From contig CAITUV010000036.1 of NCBI GenBank assembly GCA_903895725.1, positions 1-64,000 on the forward strand: a stretch of 64,000 nucleotides of DNA, in the 5' to 3' direction. The stretch is from an uncultured Myxococcales bacterium. GTDB taxonomy: Bacteria; Myxococcota_A; UBA9042; CAIXZC01. Both the position numbers and the translations under genes were made by a program. Below, in pieces: positions 58,389 through 64,000 of this stretch (its first letter is position 1; each line of letters starts with the position of its first letter). Below the pieces are notes generated by a model. The model saw nothing but the letters and a program-made list of their open reading frames with translations. It made no database searches and had not been told where the DNA came from.

Positions 58389-59030
58389 ATGTCGAGGACC
58401 AGTCTCTTGCGGGGAGGAATGCTGTTGCTGCTGTCCGCAACGGTCAGCGCCGGATGCGTCGTGAAGACCGATCTGTCCCCGCTCAAGTTTGATCCTCCGG
58501 CCGGCGAGATTGCCGAGCCGGAAGAGGAGACGGAGAGTCCTCCGGAAGAGAACTACGAGTCCTGTCCGGGCTTCTACCGTTGTATCATCATCCGCGCGCT
58601 CGAGGATGGCGACTTTTCCGGGTGCAAGGCGCTCGTCCCGGCGGAGGAGAAGGCGGCCCTGGCCGAAGTGGAGAGCTGCCGAACCAAATACTGCACCGGT
58701 GCCGGCATGATGCCGGGGAGCGACGAGTTCGACGGCAACGAGCTCATCGACTGCCTGTTCCAGAAGTGCCACAAGACGATGGTGGAATGCGCCGCGGGAG
58801 GCGGCTCCGGGGAATGCGACAAGTTCGCAGACCTGTGGAACGACAACCACGCGGGCGAAGACGGGTGCGACTATGATTTTGCGGACCGGCTCTGCCTGCT
58901 CGACTACCTCGAGGAAACAGGAGGGGACCAGGTCGATCCGGTCGCCAAGTTTCTTTCGTGCACGGCCACCAATGCGGCCACGCCCGGCTTCCGTGAGGAC
59001 TGCTCGCTGTACTGCCAGACCGGTGATTGA
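58389..59030 (+). CDS. Small Cys-rich lipoprotein
   Basis: About 213 residues from ATG 58389 (GGAGGAAAGCG upstream); the frame is open to 58311 without a ribosome site. The lipobox is VSAGC, followed by a Glu/Pro-rich linker. The mature domain has about 14 Cys in a helical context (YESCPGFYRCIIIRAL, ESCRTKYC, CLFQKCHKTMVEC), unlike the extended repeats of the large lipoproteins. It could be a compact disulfide-bonded helical domain. No family is recognised. Confidence 0.78.
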   Translation: MSRTSLLRGGMLLLLSATVSAGCVVKTDLSPLKFDPPAGEIAEPEEETESPPEENYESCPGFYRCIIIRALEDGDFSGCKALVPAEEKAALAEVESCRTKYCTGAGMMPGSDEFDGNELIDCLFQKCHKTMVECAAGGGSGECDKFADLWNDNHAGEDGCDYDFADRLCLLDYLEETGGDQVDPVAKFLSCTATNAATPGFREDCSLYCQTGD

Positions 59031-59112
59031 GGTCGGCCTCGGCGGCCCGCACTCCACGTTGAATCCGTAGGTCTCGGTTCACAGGATTGGCGTCGGCAGG
59101 AGAGGAGACGCC

Positions 59113-60072
59113 ATGGAATCCTGGAGCCCCCGCAGCACCCGGATGTTGATCGTGGCCGTGGCAGTGACGGCATGCGCCGGCGCCCCTGCGGCGGAAGAGC
59201 CGCAGGGAAAAGGAGGAGGAGGTTCGATGCAGTGGAGACCGCTGTCGCCCGAGGAGGAGGCCGTCATCGTCCACAAGGGGACCGAACGGCCGTTTACCGG
59301 CAAGTTCGTCGGCCACCACGAAGATGGAACCTACACGTGTCGCCGCTGCGGAGCGAAGCTCTTTGACTCCTCCGCCAAGTTCGAGTCAGGCTGCGGCTGG
59401 CCCAGCTTCGACACGGCTCTTCCCGGTGTGGTCAGGGAACAGCCCGATGCGGACGGCAGACGGGTCGAAATCGTCTGCGCCGCGTGCGGCGGGCACCTGG
59501 GACACGTGTTTCGAGGGGAAGGGTTCACCGACCGGGACACCCGGCATTGCGTCAACTCGGTGTCGCTGGACTTTGCCCCCAGGCAGCAGGTCGGCACGGC
59601 CTACTTCGCCGGCGGATGCTTCTGGGGGGTCGAGCATCTGCTCCAGCAGCAGGCTGGGGTCCTCTCAGTCACCTCGGGCTACATGGGCGGTCAAACGAAG
59701 TCGCCCACCTACCCCGATGTCTGCACCGGCCTGACGGGACATGCCGAGACCGTCAAGGTGGAGTTCGACCCGTCCAGGGTCAGCTACGAGGCGCTGGCGA
59801 AGCTCTTCTTCGAGATCCACGACCCCACCCAGGCGGACGGCCAGGGTCCGGACCTCGGAAACCAGTACCGCTCCGTCGTGTTCGTCCTGGACGCGGAGCA
59901 GCGACGCATCGCGCAGCAGCTCATCCTCATGCTCGAGCGCAAGGGGCTCGACGTGGTCACCCAGGTCGTCGATGCCGGAGAGTTCTTCCCGGCCGAGGAC
60001 TACCACCAGGACTACTACGTCAGGACCGGGAAGCAGCCATACTGCCACATGCGGGTCAAGCGGTTTGACTGA
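59113..60072 (+). CDS. msrAB: Exported bifunctional methionine sulfoxide reductase, MsrB-MsrA order
   Basis: 319 residues. The signal peptide with lipobox-like VTAC suggests export and lipidation. The MsrB domain comes first (about 40-155), with zinc ligands CRRC (76, 79) and CAAC (122, 125), resolving Cys94 in SGCGWPSF and catalytic Cys146 in RHCVNS. The MsrA domain follows (about 160-319), with catalytic Cys169 in GGCFWGVE and YMGG. Together they repair both S and R forms of oxidised methionine. The order B-A is the reverse of the common A-B fusion. Location outside the cytoplasm fits repair of the abundant surface proteins here. GGAGGAGACGCC precedes the ATG. Confidence 0.93.
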   Translation: MESWSPRSTRMLIVAVAVTACAGAPAAEEPQGKGGGGSMQWRPLSPEEEAVIVHKGTERPFTGKFVGHHEDGTYTCRRCGAKLFDSSAKFESGCGWPSFDTALPGVVREQPDADGRRVEIVCAACGGHLGHVFRGEGFTDRDTRHCVNSVSLDFAPRQQVGTAYFAGGCFWGVEHLLQQQAGVLSVTSGYMGGQTKSPTYPDVCTGLTGHAETVKVEFDPSRVSYEALAKLFFEIHDPTQADGQGPDLGNQYRSVVFVLDAEQRRIAQQLILMLERKGLDVVTQVVDAGEFFPAEDYHQDYYVRTGKQPYCHMRVKRFD

Positions 60073-60089
60073 AGGCCCTGCGGTTGACC

Positions 60090-60764
60090 CTACTCGAGCG
60101 AGACGACCGCGATGTCCTCGAAGCGAACCGACGTGCCGGCACCGGCCACGGCCAGCGAGAGCTCCCCGGGCTCATAGCGGTCATCTGCAAACGTCACTAC
60201 GTCCTGGTCGTTGACTTTGATCTCGATCTCCTGACCAACGACCCGGATCGACAGGACGTTGGTCGACGTGCCGGCTTCGACTTCGGGCTGGCGCGGGATG
60301 CAGTGGATGAACTCGGGGTAGACGTCGAACAGCCGGTCCAGGCAGAACCGCCCCGACGCATAGACCAGTGCCCGATATGCGAACTTCCGCCCCTTGGCCC
60401 CGAACTCCACCCCCCATCCGCCGTCCAGCCCTTCCTTTCGGACGGTGGCGCGCACGCTCACCTGAAAATCCCCGGGCAGCTCGCCCGAGAACCAGATCGG
60501 GGAAACACCGGTTCCCAGCGGAGTGTTGGCCACATCGATGACGTCGCCTGTGGCCCTGGCCTTCCAGTACCGCGTCTCGCCCAGCGACCACGCCGACGAA
60601 GCATCGGCAAACCCGTCCACCACCACGGTGCCGATGGCCTTGCGGGACAGCCGCTCCGTGGGCTCGAAGCTGCACCCGGCCAACCCCGCTGCCGCAATGC
60701 AGACCAGGATCGCTCCGATACGGTACAGGGCGCTGCGGCCGACCGTCGGGCTCGAGGCGGACAT
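60090..60764 (-). CDS. Lipoprotein with LamG/DUF1080-like jelly-roll domain
   Basis: About 224 residues from ATG 60764; the frame upstream overlaps maf. Lipobox LAGC. After about 20 residues a single beta-sandwich domain follows (VDGFADASSAWS..., GWGVEFGAKGRKFAYRALVY, NVLSIRVVGQEIEIKVNDQDVVTF, GELSLAVAGAGTSVRFEDIAVVSL). The pattern of strands and the final FEDIAVVS are typical of 3-keto-disaccharide hydrolase/LamG-type jelly rolls. Whether it binds sugar or cuts it is unclear. It is 10 bp downstream of maf on the same strand. Confidence 0.82.
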   Translation of the reverse strand: MSASSPTVGRSALYRIGAILVCIAAAGLAGCSFEPTERLSRKAIGTVVVDGFADASSAWSLGETRYWKARATGDVIDVANTPLGTGVSPIWFSGELPGDFQVSVRATVRKEGLDGGWGVEFGAKGRKFAYRALVYASGRFCLDRLFDVYPEFIHCIPRQPEVEAGTSTNVLSIRVVGQEIEIKVNDQDVVTFADDRYEPGELSLAVAGAGTSVRFEDIAVVSLE

Positions 60765-60774
60765 TGGCGATGCC

Positions 60775-61425
60775 TCAGTACGGAAGGATGTCGTGTGCCC
60801 CCATCTCCTCCAGCATCTCCATGAGCTGGCAGAGCGGGAGCCCGACGACGTTGGAGTAGGAGCCGGCAATGGAGTCGATGAGGTAGGAGCCGACCCCCTG
60901 GACCGCATAGGACCCGGCCTTGTCCAGCGACTCCCCGACGGCCAGGTACTTCTCGATCTCCGGACGGCTCATCCGCTTCATCTTGACGCGGGAGACGACG
61001 GCCTGGATCCCTTCCTTGTTCTTGAGCAGGTCGAACACGCAGAAGCCCGTCACCACAGTGTGCTCACGGGCACTGAGCCGCTGTAGCATGTCGAATGCCT
61101 GGTCCACGTCCTTGGGCTTGCCCAGCACCTCTCCATCGAGGACGACCACGGTATCCGCACCGACCACCCAGCGGGCGGGACCCTCCCGGTTGCCGCGGCT
61201 CGAGGCGGGGAGCGGGGGCTCCGCCGTCACCATGGTCCCCTTGACCCGCTGCACCACGGAAAGCACCTTCGTGCGGGCCATCCGCTTCACGAACTCGGTC
61301 GGCTCCTCTTCCGCGGCCATGATCTCTTCGATCTCGGCCGGAATGGTCTTCACCGTGAAGCCGATGTGCTCGAGCAGGTCTTTGCGCCGCGGGGACGCGG
61401 ATGCCAGGATCAGTTGGTAGGCCAT
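60775..61425 (-). CDS. maf: Maf-family nucleotide pyrophosphatase
   Basis: About 216 residues from ATG 61425, preceded by GGGAGAGG; the ATG at 61440 lies on the ribosome site. Motifs are ILASASPRRKDLL, VVGADTVVVLDGEVLGKP (catalytic Asp), AREHTVVTGF and YLAVGESLDKAGSYAVQG. Maf enzymes hydrolyse dTTP, UTP or modified nucleotides and act as house-cleaning or division-related proteins. An extra ~18-residue loop (PPLPASSRGNREG) precedes the GADTV strand. The catalytic set is complete. Confidence 0.94.
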   Translation of the reverse strand: MAYQLILASASPRRKDLLEHIGFTVKTIPAEIEEIMAAEEEPTEFVKRMARTKVLSVVQRVKGTMVTAEPPLPASSRGNREGPARWVVGADTVVVLDGEVLGKPKDVDQAFDMLQRLSAREHTVVTGFCVFDLLKNKEGIQAVVSRVKMKRMSRPEIEKYLAVGESLDKAGSYAVQGVGSYLIDSIAGSYSNVVGLPLCQLMEMLEEMGAHDILPY

Positions 61426-61454
61426 GTGCCCTCTCCCCATGCAAGTCGTGGGGT

Positions 61455-61484
61455 ACTATATGCGCGTTTTCCGTTGCGCGTCAA
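61455..61484 (-). promoter_or_regulatory. Strong sigma70-like promoter for maf
   Basis: On the minus strand TTGACG (61479-61484) and TATAGT (61455-61460) are separated by 18 bp, ending 30 bp before the maf start codon. This is one of the best consensus promoters in the window. Confidence 0.6.
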
Positions 61485-61559
61485 CGTCAACCCAATGAAG
61501 CAACCCAGCCTTGCCATGAGCATCGGCGACGGCTACCATGTCGGCAACGGAGGTGAGGC

Positions 61560-63350
61560 ATGCACCGGGCAGGAAGCGAGTGGGTTCGGGCATTGTACCA
61601 GCGGAGCAGTCGATCGACCGGAAGAGCGGTGGCGCTGGGAGCTCTGGTTGCCGGGATCGGACTGGCGATGTCCTGCTCCAACGGGGGAAACAATGGCAGC
61701 GGGCCGGATTCCCTCGGCGACGGCACCGACAATCCGGAGACCCTATCCGGGGACTTGCTCGGGGAGGGACTTCCGGTCTGCACTCCGGGAACGGTCCAGT
61801 GCTCGTCCAGCGGCCTTGCGGTGGAGACCTGCCTCGAGGACGGCAGCGGATTCGGCGAGCCGGTTCCGTGCCAGGATTCCAACCCCTGTTCGGACGAGAA
61901 GTGCGAGGCCGGGGCCTGTGTGTTCCCGCTGACCAAGTGCAACGACAACGACCCGTGCACCCAGGATATCTGCATGCCGTTCACCGGCGACTGTCTCCAC
62001 CCGCCCGCGGCCGGGCAGACCCAGTGCTGTCAGAAGGACGAGGATTGCAGCGACGGTTTCGAGGAGACTACCGACCTGTGCGACATCGCCAACGGTGCCT
62101 GCGTGTTCCAGGCGGACGTGCCGGGCATCGAATTCCTGTACAAGCTGGGAGGAAAGGGGAGCGGCGACGGACAGCTCTCGAATCCAAAGGGGCTGGCCGT
62201 GCTGGCTGACGGACGGCTCATCGTGGCGGATGCGGGTAACAACCGGGCCGTGTTGCTCTCCCCCACGGGCGAGCTACTCGTAGCGTTGACCGAGGCGTTC
62301 GGAAAGCCGCTCAAGGCACCGGCGTGCGCCTATGCGGCTGCCGACGGGCGGGTCTTCCTCTGCGACACCGGCAACGACCGCATCCTCATCCTCGACAACA
62401 TGGGGGCGGCCGTGGACGTTTGGCCGCCGGCCGACTACAGCGGCGAGCTCTTCCTGAGCCCGGCGGACGTGGCTGTCGATGCGGACGGTCTCGCCTACGT
62501 GGCGGACGGGCCCGGGGAGGAGTTCGATACCGGCAACCGCATCATGAAGCTCAAGCCGACCGGCCAGGTCGTCGCCATGCAGGGCAAGACCGGCGAGGCT
62601 GAAGGGAACTTCGACCGGCCCTCGGGCATTGCCCTTCATCCCGGTGGCAACCTGTTCATCACCGACCAGGGGAACGACCGGGTCCAGGTCCTCGGTCCAG
62701 ACCTTGCCTTCGTAGCCCAGTTCGGAACCCAGGGGAGCGAGCCGGGCCTGCTTGAGGGCCCCTCGGACATCGCCATGGCCCCGAACGGCACATTCTTCAT
62801 CGCGGATGCCGGCAACCAGCGGGTCCAGCTCTTTGCCAGCTGCCAGCCGGATTGCACGGGCAAGGTGTGCGGTGATGACGGCTGCGGAGGAAGCTGCGGC
62901 CAGTGCCCCTCGTTTGGCTCGTGCAACGCGCAGGGACTGTGCGACGGCTGGGTCGGCGAAGGGGCCGAAGGGTGCAACATCCAGGAAGCCGGGGGTTGCG
63001 GAGGCTGCCCGCCGGAGAAGTGCGTCTGTACCGGGGAAGGTGCCCTCGACCCGTCTCAGTTCTACGAGGGGGGCGACAAGGACGAGTACTGCTGCGCCAC
63101 TCAGTGGGACCAGGTATGCGTGTTCGAAGCCCAGGCGGTCTGCGGCTACTCATGCCCCCTGCCCACCGAATGGCCGGCTCTCGAGCCCACGTTCTCTGCG
63201 AAGACCGAGTTCAACACGGCCGGCGACACCAAGCTCGCATCTCCCTTGAAGCTCACCCTGGACGCCAACGGATTCCTCTACCTTCTCGATGCGGTCAAAT
63301 GCGAGATCTACGTGTTCCGGACGGTCGGAACGCTGGGAAGTGGGCAGTGA
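61560..63350 (+). CDS. NHL-repeat lipoprotein with Cys-rich segments
   Basis: 596 residues. GGAGGTGAGGC precedes the ATG; the n-region is long (about 30 residues) before a hydrophobic core and lipobox AMSC. Residues 70-180 are Cys-rich (CQDSNPCSDEKCEAGACVF and similar), as in the other lipoproteins. Residues 190-425 hold about five NHL repeats (GDGQLSNPKGLAVLADGRLIVADAGNNRAVLL, NLFITDQGNDRVQVLG and so on), which build a beta-propeller for protein or ligand binding. A second Cys-rich region (CTGKVCGDDGCGGSCGQC) follows, and one more NHL-like strand set is at the C-terminus. Likely a surface-anchored propeller. Confidence 0.88.
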   Translation: MHRAGSEWVRALYQRSSRSTGRAVALGALVAGIGLAMSCSNGGNNGSGPDSLGDGTDNPETLSGDLLGEGLPVCTPGTVQCSSSGLAVETCLEDGSGFGEPVPCQDSNPCSDEKCEAGACVFPLTKCNDNDPCTQDICMPFTGDCLHPPAAGQTQCCQKDEDCSDGFEETTDLCDIANGACVFQADVPGIEFLYKLGGKGSGDGQLSNPKGLAVLADGRLIVADAGNNRAVLLSPTGELLVALTEAFGKPLKAPACAYAAADGRVFLCDTGNDRILILDNMGAAVDVWPPADYSGELFLSPADVAVDADGLAYVADGPGEEFDTGNRIMKLKPTGQVVAMQGKTGEAEGNFDRPSGIALHPGGNLFITDQGNDRVQVLGPDLAFVAQFGTQGSEPGLLEGPSDIAMAPNGTFFIADAGNQRVQLFASCQPDCTGKVCGDDGCGGSCGQCPSFGSCNAQGLCDGWVGEGAEGCNIQEAGGCGGCPPEKCVCTGEGALDPSQFYEGGDKDEYCCATQWDQVCVFEAQAVCGYSCPLPTEWPALEPTFSAKTEFNTAGDTKLASPLKLTLDANGFLYLLDAVKCEIYVFRTVGTLGSGQ

Positions 63351-63388
63351 GCATTGATCAGGAAGGGCTCCTGAAGGTCCATGTCAGG

Positions 63389-63416
63389 AGGGGGCTCTTG
63401 CCCCCGACCCACGTGG
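63389..63416. terminator. Hairpin plus palindrome between lipoprotein and CYTH gene
   Basis: GGGGGC/GCCCCC with a TCTT loop (63389-63404), followed by the perfect palindrome CCCACGTGGG (63407-63416). There is no T-run. It may be a weak terminator or an mRNA stability element. Confidence 0.35.
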
Positions 63417-63449
63417 GCACTGTCAGTAGGCCTTGAGTTGAGGTTGCCA

Positions 63450-64000
63450 ATGGAATCGGAGCTCAAGCTGGAGCTGTTGACCGCGGATCCGCTGGGCGAG
63501 TTGGTTGCCCGACTGGGTGAGCCCACCCGAAGGATTGAGCAGCTCAACCGCTACTTCCTGCCGGCCGGTCCGTCGGGCTGGGTGGTCCGGTTCCGCGAGG
63601 AGGCCGGGGCCCTGGTGCTCACGGTCAAGGGACCGAGCGGTTCAACGGCCCCCGGGGTCATGGATTCCGGGCCACTCGGCTCCGCTCTGTTCGTTCGCGC
63701 GGAGCGCGAGATGAGCGTGCCGTCCGAGGTGCTGCTCCATCTGCTGCCAGGAGCCGACCAGGCCCCGCTGTTCCTCTTGCCTCCGCTTGAAGGCATGGCC
63801 GGTCCGCTGCGTCCTGCCGGAAGCTGCCGCAATACCCGGTGGGTGTTCACCTACCGGGGCTTCGACCTCGAGCTCGACTGCACGCAGTACCCCGATGGCA
63901 GCTCCGGCTGGGAGCTGGAAGTGGAGACCGACCGCCCCTCGGAGGCCCTGCCGCTGGTATCCGCCCTGCTGTCCGAGCTGGCCATTTCTTTTCGCCCCTC
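63450..64000 (+). CDS. CYTH-domain protein (partial, runs off the window)
   Basis: At least 183 residues from ATG 63450 (TTGAGG upstream), open to the window end. The N-terminus has the CYTH signature ExExK (ESELK), followed by LNRYFLPA, GWVVRFREE and LVLTVKGPS. These are the metal- and triphosphate-binding strands of the triphosphate tunnel fold. Family members are tripolyphosphatases, thiamine triphosphatases or class IV adenylate cyclases. The second half (ELELDCTQYPDGSSGWELEVETD) matches the later strands with conserved acidic residues. The exact reaction cannot be chosen from this fragment. Confidence 0.85.
   Translation, partial: MESELKLELLTADPLGELVARLGEPTRRIEQLNRYFLPAGPSGWVVRFREEAGALVLTVKGPSGSTAPGVMDSGPLGSALFVRAEREMSVPSEVLLHLLPGADQAPLFLLPPLEGMAGPLRPAGSCRNTRWVFTYRGFDLELDCTQYPDGSSGWELEVETDRPSEALPLVSALLSELAISFRP

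Overview
The window is GC-rich, densely coded DNA from a Gram-negative bacterium, most likely a member of the Myxococcota or a neighbouring delta-proteobacterial lineage. The reasons are giant Cys-rich lipoproteins with MopE-type Asp/Cys repeats (consensus like CDGxDNDCDG) and thrombospondin-type-3 DxDxDG repeats, a MYXO-CTERM-like C-terminal tail on an exported mannosidase, many c-di-GMP, FHA and two-component proteins, and Lgt enzymes of the GRIGCW..GCC type. About 13 of roughly 45 genes carry a lipobox signal peptide. No rRNA, tRNA or CRISPR array was seen. The assignment is by protein style only.

Layout. 1-0.7 kb: a 24-bp tandem array, a perfect hairpin and a small HUH (IS200-like) transposase. 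0.7-19 kb: four large secreted Cys-rich lipoproteins; three share an N-terminal module but end in different heads (an unknown beta-rich domain, an ALK-like glycine-rich domain, a fibrinogen-like domain), and the fourth ends in a TIM-barrel-like domain. Between them lie a small secreted protein, an SGNH hydrolase, an RND exporter and a rhomboid protease. 19-33 kb: a co-directional minus-strand run holding a chemoreceptor, an FHA/zinc-ribbon protein, two ABC ATPase/permease pairs, three exported glycan-active or lipoprotein genes (GH88/105-like, unknown, GH38) and an FHA-GGDEF cyclase. 33-46 kb: a co-directional plus-strand run with a secreted protein, an HD-GYP regulator, a Cys-rich lipoprotein, a response regulator, a histidine kinase with a degenerate receiver, a DUF167 protein, then ileS-lspA-lgt-lgt2. 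46-50 kb: repeats, a BtuF-like protein, RNase G and another Cys-rich lipoprotein. 50-57 kb: a five-gene module (tandem-AAA ATPase, VWA/metallopeptidase-like protein, MoxR ATPase, SWIM zinc finger, and a divergent WYL regulator). 57-64 kb: four more lipoproteins, an exported MsrB-MsrA fusion, Maf and a CYTH-domain protein that runs off the end.

How it fits together. The lipoprotein-maturation genes (lspA, lgt, lgt2) sit in the same window as an unusually rich set of lipoproteins. All three enzymes carry large insertions in segments expected to face the periplasm: about 190 residues in LspA and a six-Cys loop in each Lgt. The most system-like unit is the WYL/SWIM/MoxR/VWA/AAA module at 50.2-57.0 kb, which has the parts list of a regulated NTP-dependent stress or conflict system. 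Non-coding oddities include period-6 microsatellites inside several genes, a 58-bp triple repeat with a related copy 9.6 kb away, and a roughly 220-bp set of concentric inverted repeats.
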